The notes below the pieces were generated by a model, which had not been told where the DNA came from, ran no database searches, and was given only the letters and a program-made list of their open reading frames with translations. From an uncultured Prevotellaceae bacterium (GTDB lineage: Bacteria; Bacteroidota; Bacteroidia; Bacteroidales; Bacteroidaceae), in the NCBI GenBank assembly GCA_902800245.1, contig CADCDY010000068.1, positions 1 to 34,541 of the forward strand: a stretch of DNA of 34,541 bases, written 5' to 3'. Below are positions 15,296-23,923 of the stretch, one piece after another (position 1 is the first letter of the stretch; each line of letters starts with the position of its first letter). A program made the position numbers and the translations under genes.

Positions 15296-16492
15296 ATGAA
15301 GAACAAGAAAGTTTGGATGGGCATAGCCGCCGTAGTGGTCGTAGCCCTCGTCGTCTGGATGTGTTCAGACGGCAAAAAAGAACAAAAGGCAGAGTTTTCC
15401 ACTGCCAAGGTAGAAAAGCAGAACATCAGCACGTCGATTACTGCTACGGGAACCATCGAGCCCGTCACCTCCGTCACCGTAGGTACGCAGGTGTCAGGTA
15501 TCGTGTCGAAACTCTATGTCGACTACAACTCCATCGTGAAGAAAGGTCAGGTCATTGCCGAACTCGACAAGACCAACCTCATCAGCGAACTGAACCGTGC
15601 AAAGGCCGACCTGTCGAGTGCGCAGAGCACACTGAACTACGAGACCGCCAATTACAACCGTTACAAGACACTGTTCGACAAGGGTCTCATATCGGCCAAC
15701 GACTACGAGAATGCGCGTCTGTCGTTCGACAAAGCGCAGCAGACGGTACGTTCGAGTCGTGAGAACGTGCAGAAGGCACAGACCAATCTGGGCTATGCCA
15801 CCATCACCTCGCCTATCGACGGTGTAGTGCTGTCGAAGAGCGTTGAGGAAGGTCAGACCGTTGCCGCATCGTTCAACACCCCTGAGCTGTTCACCATCGC
15901 TCAGGACCTGACAGATATGCGCGTCATTGCCGATATTGACGAAGCCGACATCGGTGGTGTGAAGGAAGGTCAGCGCGTGTCGTTCACCGTCGATGCTTAT
16001 CCTGACGACAAGTTTGAGGGTCAGGTGACGCAGGTACGCCAGCAGGCTACCACCGAGAGCAACGTGGTGACCTATGAGGTGGTCATTTCTGCCCCCAACA
16101 ACGACCTGAAGCTGAAGCCCGGTCTGACAGCCAACGTTACCATCTTCACCCTTGAGAAGAACGACGTCCTCGCCGCTCCTGCCAAGGCTTTGCGATTCAT
16201 GCCCACCGAGGCCCTGCTCTCAGAGGGTCAGAGCATTGAAGACGTCGAAGCACCCACGAAGGTATGGACGCTGGAGGGTAACGTCTTCAAGGCTCATCCC
16301 GTACAGGTGGGAACCACTAACGGCATGCTCACCGAGATTACCGGTGGCATCAGCGAAGGCACCGAGGTGCTCGTCGACTTCACGTTGAGCGGTGATGATG
16401 CTCCTGAGGGACAGCAGACCCAGAATCCCTTCATGCCACGTCCGCGTAACAACAGAAACCAACAGGGCGGTAATCAGCAGCCGAAGAAGTAA
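15296..16492 (+). CDS. MacA-type periplasmic adaptor
   Basis: This 398-aa protein has one N-terminal membrane anchor (residues about 6-23; a cysteine in VVWMCSDG could be a lipid site). It then shows the MacA order: the first lipoyl half (VTVGTQVSGIVSKLYVDYNSIVKKGQ), a long alpha-hairpin (about 100-170), the second lipoyl half (ATITSPIDGVVLSKSVEEGQ), a beta-barrel and a membrane-proximal domain. The tail (about 370-398) is rich in Gln, Asn and Pro. It couples the MacB-type ABC transporter to the TolC channel encoded upstream. MacAB systems export macrolides, peptides or lipids; the substrate here is unknown. Confidence 0.92.
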   Translation: MKNKKVWMGIAAVVVVALVVWMCSDGKKEQKAEFSTAKVEKQNISTSITATGTIEPVTSVTVGTQVSGIVSKLYVDYNSIVKKGQVIAELDKTNLISELNRAKADLSSAQSTLNYETANYNRYKTLFDKGLISANDYENARLSFDKAQQTVRSSRENVQKAQTNLGYATITSPIDGVVLSKSVEEGQTVAASFNTPELFTIAQDLTDMRVIADIDEADIGGVKEGQRVSFTVDAYPDDKFEGQVTQVRQQATTESNVVTYEVVISAPNNDLKLKPGLTANVTIFTLEKNDVLAAPAKALRFMPTEALLSEGQSIEDVEAPTKVWTLEGNVFKAHPVQVGTTNGMLTEITGGISEGTEVLVDFTLSGDDAPEGQQTQNPFMPRPRNNRNQQGGNQQPKK

Positions 16493-16496
16493 GAAG

Positions 16497-16532
16497 GCTG
16501 ATGTAAGATGTTAGATGTAAGAAGTAAGATGT
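16497..16532 (+). repeat. Heptamer repeat variant GATGTAA
   Basis: Degenerate units (gatgtaa, gatgtta, gatgtaa, gaagtaa, gatgtat) fill the gap between the adaptor and ATPase genes. It is the same family as the GAGGTAA repeats but with a shifted consensus. Confidence 0.65.
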
Positions 16533-17288
16533 ATGAATGAAGAAAGAAAAGTAGTCATCGAGCTGCAGAACGTCAAGCGCTACTTCCAGGTAGGCTCTGA
16601 GACGGTGAAGGCACTGCGTGGCGTCTCGTTCAAAATCTACGAGGGCGAGTTTGTCACCATTCAGGGAACTTCGGGCTCAGGCAAGTCGACGCTACTCAAC
16701 CAGCTGGGCTGTCTGGATACGCCTACGTCGGGCGAATACTTTCTGGACGGCATCAGCGTTCGCACGATGTCGAAGACCCAGCGTGCCCATCTGCGCAACC
16801 AGAAGATTGGCTTCGTGTTCCAGAACTACAACCTGCTGGCGAAGACCACAGCCGTAGAGAATGTGGAACTGCCCTTGATGTATAACTCGAAATACAATGC
16901 CCAGCAACGTCGCGAGGCTGCCATCAAAGCCCTGCAGGCTGTAGGCCTCGGCGACCGTCTGGAACATAAGTCCAACGAGATGTCGGGTGGTCAGATGCAG
17001 CGTGTGGCCATTGCCCGTGCATTGGTCAACGACCCCGCCGTGCTGTTGGCTGATGAAGCTACTGGTAACCTCGACACGCGTACGTCGTTTGAGATGCTGG
17101 TATTGTTTCAGGAACTGTACCGTAAGGGGCACACCATCATTTTCGTGACCCACAATCCTGAGATTGCCGAGTTTTCCTCGCGTAACATCAATCTGCGCGA
17201 TGGCAAGATTCGTGAGGACACCATCAATACGAATATCAAGTCGGCAGCCGAGGCTCTCGCCGCACTGCCCATTCCACAGGATGATTAA
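16533..17288 (+). CDS. MacB-type ABC transporter, ATP-binding protein
   Basis: This 251-aa protein is the nucleotide-binding subunit of a MacB/LolD-type ABC transporter. Motifs in order: Walker A GTSGSGKST (residues about 44-52), Q-loop in VFQNYNLL, signature MSGGQMQRVAIARAL, Walker B VLLADEATGNLD, and switch histidine in IIFVTHNPEI. E. coli MacB is one fused protein; here ATPase and permease are separate genes, as is common in Bacteroidetes. The short C-terminal extension after the switch region is Ala/Ile-rich. It sits in the cytoplasm and binds the permease encoded next. The unusual 110-nt gap to that permease carries a dispersed structured repeat. Confidence 0.95.
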   Translation: MNEERKVVIELQNVKRYFQVGSETVKALRGVSFKIYEGEFVTIQGTSGSGKSTLLNQLGCLDTPTSGEYFLDGISVRTMSKTQRAHLRNQKIGFVFQNYNLLAKTTAVENVELPLMYNSKYNAQQRREAAIKALQAVGLGDRLEHKSNEMSGGQMQRVAIARALVNDPAVLLADEATGNLDTRTSFEMLVLFQELYRKGHTIIFVTHNPEIAEFSSRNINLRDGKIREDTINTNIKSAAEALAALPIPQDD

Positions 17289-17296
17289 AAAGAGAT

Positions 17297-17362
17297 GAAC
17301 TTTTGGAACAGCGAGAGCAAAATCGAACTTGTTTGAATTTTGCCGAGTCGTGACAAAAGTCA
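17297..17362 (+). repeat. Dispersed structured repeat, copy 2
   Basis: Outer arms ACTTTTG (17299-17305) and CAAAAGT (17354-17360), flanks ACAGCGAGAGC and CCGAGTCGTGA, and an inner hairpin with GCAAAAT/ATTTTGC plus CGAAC/GTTTG. Compared with copy 1 at 1197-1259 the inner stem differs on both sides yet still pairs. It lies inside an operon, so it is unlikely to be a complete terminator. Confidence 0.65.
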
Positions 17363-17397
17363 TAATGAACGAAGTGATTTATGAACGTAGTGAAATT

Positions 17398-18612
17398 ATG
17401 AATATATCAAACCTATTTAAAGTAAGCCTAAAGGCTGTGGCCAACAACAAGATGCGGTCGTTCCTCTCGATGCTGGGTATCATCATCGGTGTGGCAGCGG
17501 TCATCATCATGATGTCCATCGGACAGGGGTCAAAGGAGAGCATCCGTCAGGAGCTGTCGACAATGGGTACCAACCTGCTGACCATCCGTCCAGGAGCCGA
17601 TATGCGTGGTGGTGTGCGTCAGGACCCGTCAGCCATGCAGACATTGAAGATGGCCGACTACGAACGCATTATGCGCGAGAAGAAATTTGTGACCAAGGTA
17701 TCTCCTGAGGTTACTGCCTCCGGTCAGGCCATCTATGGCAACAACAATACCAACGCCTCGATGTACGGTGAATCCATCGACTACCTCGACATCAAGCAAT
17801 GGCCTGTCGAACAGGGCGACTGCTTCACCGAGGAAGACATCCGCAAGGCCGCCAAGGTCTGCGTCGTTGGTGCCACCATCGTCAAGGAGCTGTTCAACGG
17901 TCACGACCCCATTGGCAAGACCATCCGTTTCAAGAGCATCCCCATGCGTGTCATCGGTGTGCTGAAATCGAAGGGTTACAACTCATGGGGTATGGACCAG
18001 GACAACGTCATTATTGCCCCCTACACCACCGTCATGAAGCGTATCGTCGCACAGACATATTTCTCGAGCATCGTCTGCTCGGCACTCACCGAGGAACTCT
18101 CCGATGCAGCCATCGAGGAACTGACTCAGATGTTACGCGACAACCATAAGCTGAAGGGCGAGGCTGCTGACGACTTCACCATCCGTTCGCAAGCGGAAAT
18201 GATGGAGACGATGTCGTCGACAATGGATACCGTCACGCTGATTCTCGTCGTCGCAGCGGCCTTCTCATTGCTCGTGGCTGGTATCGGCATCATGAACATC
18301 ATGCTGGTATCGGTAACAGAGCGTACCAAGGAGATTGGTCTGCGTATGGCGGTGGGAGCTACAGGACCGGTCATCTCGCTACAGTTCCTCATCGAATCCG
18401 TACTTATCTCGGTCACAGGCGGACTCATCGGCATCCTCGTAGGGTGTTCGGCCAGCGCCGGTCTTGCCATCGTCGGCATGCCGTCGAGCGTCCCTGCGTG
18501 GTCCATCTACGTCTCGTTCCTCGTCTGTGTATTCATAGGCGTACTCTTTGGTTACATCCCTGCCCAAAAGGCAGCAAATATGGATCCTATAGAAGCTATC
18601 AGACACGAATAA
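17398..18612 (+). CDS. MacB-type ABC transporter permease
   Basis: From the ATG at 17398 this is a 404-aa FtsX/MacB-like permease. It has TM1 near residues 20-42 (MLGIIIGVAAVIIMMSIGQG), a large MacB-type periplasmic domain (about 45-275), and three C-terminal TMs, including the family motif SVTERTKEIGLRMAVGAT and the end PIEAIRHE. It works mechanically, passing ATP-driven motion to the periplasmic adaptor. The open frame extends 23 codons further up into the dispersed repeat; the protein homology begins at MNISNLFKVS, which sets the start. It is followed 4 nt later by a sensor kinase gene, so it is co-transcribed with a two-component system. Confidence 0.93.
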   Translation: MNISNLFKVSLKAVANNKMRSFLSMLGIIIGVAAVIIMMSIGQGSKESIRQELSTMGTNLLTIRPGADMRGGVRQDPSAMQTLKMADYERIMREKKFVTKVSPEVTASGQAIYGNNNTNASMYGESIDYLDIKQWPVEQGDCFTEEDIRKAAKVCVVGATIVKELFNGHDPIGKTIRFKSIPMRVIGVLKSKGYNSWGMDQDNVIIAPYTTVMKRIVAQTYFSSIVCSALTEELSDAAIEELTQMLRDNHKLKGEAADDFTIRSQAEMMETMSSTMDTVTLILVVAAAFSLLVAGIGIMNIMLVSVTERTKEIGLRMAVGATGPVISLQFLIESVLISVTGGLIGILVGCSASAGLAIVGMPSSVPAWSIYVSFLVCVFIGVLFGYIPAQKAANMDPIEAIRHE

Positions 18613-18616
18613 CAAA

Positions 18617-19684
18617 ATGGGAAAAGCGATATTGGACCGACGGATGAAGGTATTCTTGCATGTGGTGTTCTGGTCCTTCATGTTCCTTTCACCCATGCAG
18701 TATATGCGTGGTACAGGCATGCCTATGTTGCTGTACGTCATGAACTGTATGCCGTCGCTGTTGCTCATGGTGGTGTTCTACGCCAACTACATGTGGCTCA
18801 CACCACGTTACTTCGTAGAAGGAAAGCACCGCTACTTCCTGCTCATCAACCTGGTGATGATCATTGTTTTCGTTGCTTTCCAGCAATACTGGATGGACTT
18901 CACCAACGACCTGTTCCACACCGCACGGCGTGAACCGGACATACTTGACGCCATTCTGTTCATCATCCGCGACAGCATCAACTTCATCATCTTCGCCACT
19001 GCAGCCACCTGCATCAAGCTCGCACAGCAATGGATGTGGGCCGACCAGGCCCGCAAAGACGCTGAGACGGCAAGGGCTACGGCCGAACTGAGCAATCTGC
19101 GAAACCAAATCAATCCTCACTTCCTGCTCAACACGTTGAACAACATCTACGCGCTGACGGCCTTTGACACGCCCAAGGCTCAGGAGGCCATCCAGGAACT
19201 GTCAAAGATGCTGCGCCATATTCTGTACGACTATCAGCAACCTACCGTGCCGTTGAAGGACGAGGTGGAATTCCTGCAGAATTATGTCAACCTCATGCGC
19301 ATCCGACTGCCGAAGAACGTCGATATCAAGTTCCAGTACGCCATCCGTACCGCGCAGATTGATATTGCCCCCATGATTTTCATCTCGCTCGTCGAGAATG
19401 CCTTCAAACATGGGGTCAGCCCCACTGAACCGTCGTTCATCCATATCAACATTGATGCCGACGAACATCAGATTACGTGCGACATCACCAACTCCAACCA
19501 CCCCAAGGCTGCCGACGACCATAGCGGTCACGGCATCGGTCTACAACAGGTGCAGCGCCGTTTGGAACTGGCCTATTTCAAACACCACACGTGGGAGAAA
19601 GGTCCTTCTGCCGACGGCAAGGAGTATCGTGCGCATATACAAATCACCGATTGGAAAGAATCAAATAGTAAATTAAGAATTTAA
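18617..19684 (+). CDS. LytS/YehU-type sensor histidine kinase
   Basis: This 355-aa kinase has four predicted TMs in residues about 8-145, a short coiled linker rich in Ala/Glu, and then the HisKA_7TM-less LytS-type kinase core. The phospho-accepting His is in LRNQINPHFLLNTLNNIY, and the ATP-binding part has an N-box SLVENAFKHGVSP and a G-box HGIGLQQVQRRL. There is no large extracellular sensor, so the signal is probably within or near the membrane. It is placed 4 nt after the permease gene and 19 nt before its response regulator. Such pairing with an ABC efflux operon suggests sensing of envelope stress or of the transported compound, as in antimicrobial-peptide sensing modules; this is inference. 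Confidence 0.93.
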   Translation: MGKAILDRRMKVFLHVVFWSFMFLSPMQYMRGTGMPMLLYVMNCMPSLLLMVVFYANYMWLTPRYFVEGKHRYFLLINLVMIIVFVAFQQYWMDFTNDLFHTARREPDILDAILFIIRDSINFIIFATAATCIKLAQQWMWADQARKDAETARATAELSNLRNQINPHFLLNTLNNIYALTAFDTPKAQEAIQELSKMLRHILYDYQQPTVPLKDEVEFLQNYVNLMRIRLPKNVDIKFQYAIRTAQIDIAPMIFISLVENAFKHGVSPTEPSFIHINIDADEHQITCDITNSNHPKAADDHSGHGIGLQQVQRRLELAYFKHHTWEKGPSADGKEYRAHIQITDWKESNSKLRI

Positions 19685-19703
19685 CATTTTATACGAAAAC
19701 ATT

Positions 19704-20414
19704 ATGACGATTAATTGCGCCATTATCGACGACGAGCCCTTGGCAGCAGGACTGCTCAAGAGCTACACAGAGAAGACACCGTTCCTCAACCTCATAGGCA
19801 CCTATGGCTCGGCTCTCGAGGCCATGAAGGAGCTGCGCGACCATCCTGCACAGCTGCTGTTCCTCGACATCCAGATGCCCGAACTCAGCGGCATCGAGTT
19901 TGCAAAGATTTTGCCTCCAGGAACGAAGATTATCTTCACCACTGCCTTCCAGCAGTATGCCATCGAAGGCTATAAGGTGTCTGCACTCGACTATCTCATG
20001 AAACCCATCTCGTACGACGACTTCCTGAAGGCCGCCAACAAGGCCCTTGACTGGTTCAGCGTTACCCAGCGCCAGATGGCCACCGCCCAGGACCGTTTCA
20101 TGTTTGTCAAGAGCGACTACAAGCTTATTCGCATCTCACTCGACGACATTCTCTACATCGAAGGTCTCAAGGACTATGTCCGCTTCTATCTGGAGGATGG
20201 TACGAAAATCATGAGTCTGATGAACATGAAGAAACTCGAGGACTATCTTCCCCGTCCTGAGTTCCTGCGCACTCATCGCAGCTACATTGTCCACATGACG
20301 AAAGCCCAGCAGATAGACCGCTTCCGCATTGTCTTCGGCGACGAGCACATCCCCATCTCCGATTCCTACAAGGAGGATGTCCAGCAGTATTTTGACAACC
20401 ACACGCTGGCTTAG
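19704..20414 (+). CDS. LytTR-family response regulator
   Basis: This 236-aa protein has a receiver domain (residues 1-120) with the acidic pocket IIDDE, phospho-acceptor Asp55 in LLFLDIQMPELSG, conserved Thr in IIFTTAF and Lys100 in DYLMKPI. A LytTR DNA-binding domain follows (about 135-232), with FVKSDYKLIRI, ILYIEGLKDYVRF and LRTHRSYIVHM. It is the partner of the LytS-type kinase just upstream and probably acts on the efflux operon itself. I found no clear pair of LytTR direct-repeat sites near the operon promoter at 13839-13870, so the target remains open. Confidence 0.94.
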   Translation: MTINCAIIDDEPLAAGLLKSYTEKTPFLNLIGTYGSALEAMKELRDHPAQLLFLDIQMPELSGIEFAKILPPGTKIIFTTAFQQYAIEGYKVSALDYLMKPISYDDFLKAANKALDWFSVTQRQMATAQDRFMFVKSDYKLIRISLDDILYIEGLKDYVRFYLEDGTKIMSLMNMKKLEDYLPRPEFLRTHRSYIVHMTKAQQIDRFRIVFGDEHIPISDSYKEDVQQYFDNHTLA

Positions 20415-20437
20415 TTCATAGTTCACAGTTCATAGTT
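20413..20437 (+). repeat. Short-unit repeat AGTTCATAGTTCACAG
   Basis: Three units (agttcat, agttcac, agttcat) sit between the response regulator stop and the cysE start codon. Confidence 0.65.
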
Positions 20438-21349
20438 ATGAAAGATAACGAGATACTATTGAAGAATGTCAGTCTGCTGTCCAAGATGACTGAGCAGGAG
20501 GTTAGCATGATGCCCGCCATCGATGCTCCCCTACCCTCCGTCGAACAGGTCAGGCAGATAGTCAGTCTCGTGAAGAATATCATCTTCCCAGACTATTTCA
20601 ACAAGCGCCAATCCGACGAGAACATACGCTCGTACTACATCGGTGTACACATGCAGGAACTCTCCCGTCTGCTCCGCAAGGAGATTGCCCACGGACTGCA
20701 ATTCTGTGAGGACTGTGAGGCCATCAAGACCAAGCAGCAGATTTACGAGGAAGCCGAACGGCTCACCATGGAGTTCATCGACGCACTGCCTGAAATCAAA
20801 CGCCTGCTCTATACTGACGTTCAGGCCATGTTCGACAACGACCCTGCTGCACCCAACTACGGTGAGGTTATTTTCTGCTATCCCGTCGTCAACACCATGA
20901 CGCACTACCGCATTGCCCACAAACTGCATGAACTGAAAGTGCCCGTCATCCCACGCATCATCACCGAGCAGGCCCATTCCAAGACGGGCATCGACATCCA
21001 TCCCGGTGCACAGATTGGCGAGTATTTCGCCATCGACCACGGCACAGGCGTCGTCATTGGCGAGACGTGTATCATTGGCAATCACGTCACGCTCTATCAG
21101 GGCGTTACCCTTGGTGCCAAGAGCTTCAAGTACGATGAGAACGGCAATATTCTCAATGTGCCCCGTCACCCCATCATCGAGGATTACGTTACAGTATATT
21201 CCAACGCCTCCATCCTTGGGCGCATCACCATCGGCCACCACTCTGTCATCGGAGGCAACATCTGGGTTACCAACAACGTGCCTCCCTACTCTCGCATCCA
21301 GCAGTCCAAAGCCGTCGAGACAGCCTTCGACGGTGGGCTCGGAATATAA
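20438..21349 (+). CDS. cysE: Serine O-acetyltransferase
   Basis: The enzyme acetylates L-serine with acetyl-CoA, the first step of cysteine synthesis. The 303-aa protein has an N-terminal helical domain (residues about 1-165) of the longer EpsC/SatA type. A left-handed beta-helix of hexapeptide repeats follows (about 185-290), with the active-site region IDIHPGAQIGEYFAIDHGTG, then GETCIIGNHVTLYQGVTLGA, and IEDYVTVYSNASILG. The C-terminal tail, which in other bacteria binds cysteine synthase and ends in Ile, ends in GGLGI here. It is the last gene of the MacAB-LytTR run, separated only by a short repeat, and ends at a terminator. A functional link to the efflux genes is not obvious. Confidence 0.93.
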   Translation: MKDNEILLKNVSLLSKMTEQEVSMMPAIDAPLPSVEQVRQIVSLVKNIIFPDYFNKRQSDENIRSYYIGVHMQELSRLLRKEIAHGLQFCEDCEAIKTKQQIYEEAERLTMEFIDALPEIKRLLYTDVQAMFDNDPAAPNYGEVIFCYPVVNTMTHYRIAHKLHELKVPVIPRIITEQAHSKTGIDIHPGAQIGEYFAIDHGTGVVIGETCIIGNHVTLYQGVTLGAKSFKYDENGNILNVPRHPIIEDYVTVYSNASILGRITIGHHSVIGGNIWVTNNVPPYSRIQQSKAVETAFDGGLGI

Positions 21350-21360
21350 CAGACAAAGGA

Positions 21361-21390
21361 AAGAGGCTTCCCTGCAGGGAGGCCTCTTTT
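21361..21390 (+). terminator. Intrinsic terminator after cysE
   Basis: AAGAGGCTTCCCTGCAGGGA continues into GGCCTCTT and a T-run. The hairpin is 12 nt after the cysE stop and also faces the convergent lipoprotein gene. Confidence 0.85.
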
Positions 21391-21412
21391 GCTATTATGT
21401 TATATCGGAAAC

Positions 21413-21958
21413 TTATTCCTTGTTATTAAGTGCTTCGGCGAACTTGCCGCTGGCCTTAACGTTTTTGTGATCAGCGCTGCGGGTGAAGGAGCGTGTCCAG
21501 TAGCTCCAGTCGAAGCGGTCGTCGTAGCTCAGGCTGAAGTGGATGTCGCGCGAGGTGCCGTCATCCATGTAACCAGAGAAGTGGTAGTCGCTAAGGGAAT
21601 AGTCATAGATATAGACATCGTTCCAACTGTCGGCATAGCGGATGCGGATTTCGCCACCGTAAACCTCCCACGTGAACTCGCAGTAGTAATAGTCGTCGTA
21701 GCGGCTATACATGTCATAGTCAACTTCGTAGCCCCAGCCTCCGTAGCTATTTTCACGCTCGAAATACATGGTGGTGCGATAGCTGTCGCCCGAGAGTCCG
21801 TAACGGTCGTAGATGTAGGTATCGATATATCCCGTCCAGGTGCCTTCGAGGGTGTAGGCTTCTTCGCGGTCCTCGCTGTCGCGCCAGAGTTTGTCGCAGC
21901 TGGTAAACATCGTTACTGTCACGAGGGCCATTGTCAGGTAAGTAAATAACTTTTTCAT
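21413..21958 (-). CDS. Small Tyr/Asp-rich lipoprotein of unknown function
   Basis: I do not recognise the family. The 181-aa product starts with a lipoprotein signal peptide (MKKLFTYLTMALVTVTMFTSC, lipobox cysteine at about residue 21), so it is probably exported and lipid-anchored. The mature part is very rich in Tyr and Asp with alternating hydrophobic residues (for example TWTGYIDTYIYDRYG, YYYCEFTWEVYGGEIRIRY), which suggests a single beta-barrel or lipocalin-like fold of about 120 residues. It ends in a basic tail. It is monocistronic with its own promoter and converges on the cysE terminator. It is presumably an envelope component; nothing in the neighbours points to a specific role. Confidence 0.82.
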   Translation of the reverse strand: MKKLFTYLTMALVTVTMFTSCDKLWRDSEDREEAYTLEGTWTGYIDTYIYDRYGLSGDSYRTTMYFERENSYGGWGYEVDYDMYSRYDDYYYCEFTWEVYGGEIRIRYADSWNDVYIYDYSLSDYHFSGYMDDGTSRDIHFSLSYDDRFDWSYWTRSFTRSADHKNVKASGKFAEALNNKE

Positions 21959-22001
21959 AATCGTATGCTATTTAAAGGGTTCAACTTTTATTTTCACACT
22001 G

Positions 22002-22033
22002 CAAAGGTAGGTATTATTTGCATGTGAAGCAAG
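22002..22033 (-). promoter_or_regulatory. Promoter of the small lipoprotein gene
   Basis: On the minus strand TACCTTTG (22009-22002) is a perfect -7 box; CTTG at 22033-22030, 20 nt upstream, is a near match to TTTG. Leader about 40 nt. Confidence 0.6.
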
Positions 22034-22064
22034 TTGTTTTTCCTATTTCGGTGTAGGGAAATTC

Positions 22065-23351
22065 CTATTCTTGCGGGGAATCCTCCTCCGCCTTCTTGCC
22101 GAACTCTGGGTCAATATCGAGGAACCACGTGACGACATAGGTCAGCGTGCAAGCTGCAACGACGATTAGGAAGAAGGCCCGATAGCCCACGGACTCCTGC
22201 AGGGCTCCTGCAAAGAGACCTGGAATCATCATCGACAATGCCATGAAAGCCGTGCAGAGGGCATAATGGGAGGTCTTATGCTCACCCTGACTATAATAAA
22301 TAAGGTAAAGCATATAGGCCGAGAATCCGAAGCCATAGCCGAACTGCTCGATGAAGACGCAGACATTGACGACAAGCAGATCGTGGGGCAGGACGTATGA
22401 CAGGTAGACATATACGAGGTCGGGCAACGTGATTGCCAACACCATAGGCCACAACCAGCGCTTGAGTCCGTCGCGGCTGGCAGCAATACCACCGAGGATG
22501 CCACCCAAAGTGAGACCAATAACACCTACAGTACCCTGAACGAGACCGTATTCACCATCTGAGAGTCCGAGGCCACCATTATGGCTTGCATCGACGAGGA
22601 AGAGAGCACTGACCTTTGCCAAAAGTCCCTCTGGCATACGATAGAACAGCATGAAACAAATGCCCGCCCATACCTGTGGCTTCTGGAAGAAAGTGACCAG
22701 CGTCTGGCGGAATTCGTTGAGGATACCACTCACCGTTTTCTGCATTTTCTCTCCATCCTCAGAGGGACGTGGCAGTGCCCAGCTGTGGTAGAGCCATAGG
22801 GCAATAAATAAACCTGCCATGAGGTAGAACACAAGACTCCACGAGTAGCGGATGTTACGCGTGATAACCTGTAAAGCACCTGCCAAGCCGACAAGCAGTC
22901 CTGAGGAGAAAATCGTAGCAATGCGATAGAACGTGGAGCGGATGCCAACAAAGTACGCCTGTTCATGCTGGTCGAGACCTAACATATAGAAACCATCGGC
23001 AGCAATGTCGTGGGTGGCACTGGAGAACGCCATCAACCAGAAGAAACATAACGAGCCCTGCAACCACCATGGACCGGGAATGGTGAAAGCCACACCAGCG
23101 AGAGCAGCACCGATGAGCAGTTGCATGGAGATTATCCACCAGCGTTTGGTGCGGAGCATATCGACAAAGGGACTCCATAGGGGTTTGATGACCCACGGCA
23201 GATAGAGCCATGAGGTGTAGAGCGTGATGTCGGTATTACTGAGGCCCAAGCGTTTGTACATGATGAGCGAGATGGTCATCACAGCGACATAGGGTACGCC
23301 TTCGGCGAAATAAAGTGTGGGCACCCAAGCCCAGGGATTTCGTTTATTCAT
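22065..23351 (-). CDS. AmpG-like MFS permease
   Basis: This 428-aa protein has about 12 TMs and the features of AmpG/SLC33-type MFS proteins: an N-terminal PTLYFAEGVPYVAVMTISL, the loop RLGLSNTDITLYTSWLYLPW with WVIKPLWSPFVDM, and SSATHDIAADGF in TM4-5. Relatives import anhydro-muropeptides or other wall fragments into the cytoplasm. It is downstream of the GT2-DUF4922-SpoIID gene on the same strand, separated by about 48 nt of repeat-like DNA. Because SpoIID domains act in peptidoglycan turnover, this pairing supports a wall-fragment recycling role; the substrate is inferred, not shown. The acidic tail (EEDSPQE) is short. Confidence 0.88.
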   Translation of the reverse strand: MNKRNPWAWVPTLYFAEGVPYVAVMTISLIMYKRLGLSNTDITLYTSWLYLPWVIKPLWSPFVDMLRTKRWWIISMQLLIGAALAGVAFTIPGPWWLQGSLCFFWLMAFSSATHDIAADGFYMLGLDQHEQAYFVGIRSTFYRIATIFSSGLLVGLAGALQVITRNIRYSWSLVFYLMAGLFIALWLYHSWALPRPSEDGEKMQKTVSGILNEFRQTLVTFFQKPQVWAGICFMLFYRMPEGLLAKVSALFLVDASHNGGLGLSDGEYGLVQGTVGVIGLTLGGILGGIAASRDGLKRWLWPMVLAITLPDLVYVYLSYVLPHDLLVVNVCVFIEQFGYGFGFSAYMLYLIYYSQGEHKTSHYALCTAFMALSMMIPGLFAGALQESVGYRAFFLIVVAACTLTYVVTWFLDIDPEFGKKAEEDSPQE

Positions 23352-23363
23352 TTTCTCTTTTTT

Positions 23364-23400
23364 TTATTACGTTATAACGTGATATCGTTATGACGACATT
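23364..23400. repeat. Short-unit repeat of TTATAACGTGATATCGTTATGA type words
   Basis: Degenerate ataacg/cgttat words fill the gap between the SpoIID fusion gene and the permease gene. It is the same style as at 12697-12747 and 28151-28205. Confidence 0.55.
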
Positions 23401-23923
23401 AGTAAATACGTTTAATTTCTGCGTTGCGATAGTAATGGAGGAGGATTTCGTCGTACTTGAAGCCTTGCTGGCCCATGACGGCGGCACCAATCTGGCAAAG
23501 ACCTACACCGTGGCCCCAACCCTTACCATGAAGACGGAACCCGGTAGAGGTCTTCTCCACGTCGAAGGCGGAGCTGAGCAGATGGCTCTCGCTGAGTGCA
23601 CGGCGGATTTCGAGCTCCTTACCGATGATGAAGGTCTTTTTCGTACCCACGATTTTCAGTTTCCAGATGCGACCGCTCTTGCCACGCTCCAGCGGGATGA
23701 GGTCGGTGATACGGCCGAAGTCGTCCTTGAGTTTTTCGTTGATGAGATCGGAAATCTCATCCACTGTGTATTCTACCGTCCAGCGATAGAAATCGTTGGT
23801 TTCCTGGTCGTAATCGTTGAGCACCTGCGAGAGAATGGCCTTGTCATTGGTGTTGCAATAGGGGTCGGCAACACTGACGAGATAGGGTTTGGGGGTGTCC
23901 TCCCAGCAATACTGGAACTCCTC
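23399..23923 (-). pseudogene. 3' end of the SpoIID fusion gene, out of frame
   Basis: In a second minus-strand frame these 175 codons encode the rest of the SpoIID/LytB domain: [33 protein letters not shown], and the family hallmark GKGWGHGVGLCQIGAAVMG, ending KRIY. Upstream, the long frame reads DICDARFS and then leaves homology at 23923-23926. About seven residues that normally lie between DARFS and EEFQ (including a CCGG motif) plus one base are missing. The hallmark motif GHGVG is therefore cut off from the main protein. It could be real inactivation or a sequence error; an in-frame version would make one protein of roughly 1200 residues. Confidence 0.85.

Noticed and set aside
20531-21241. 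A 236-codon open frame antisense to cysE
   Set aside because: It is a shadow of a clear serine acetyltransferase; long antisense frames are common in this codon usage.
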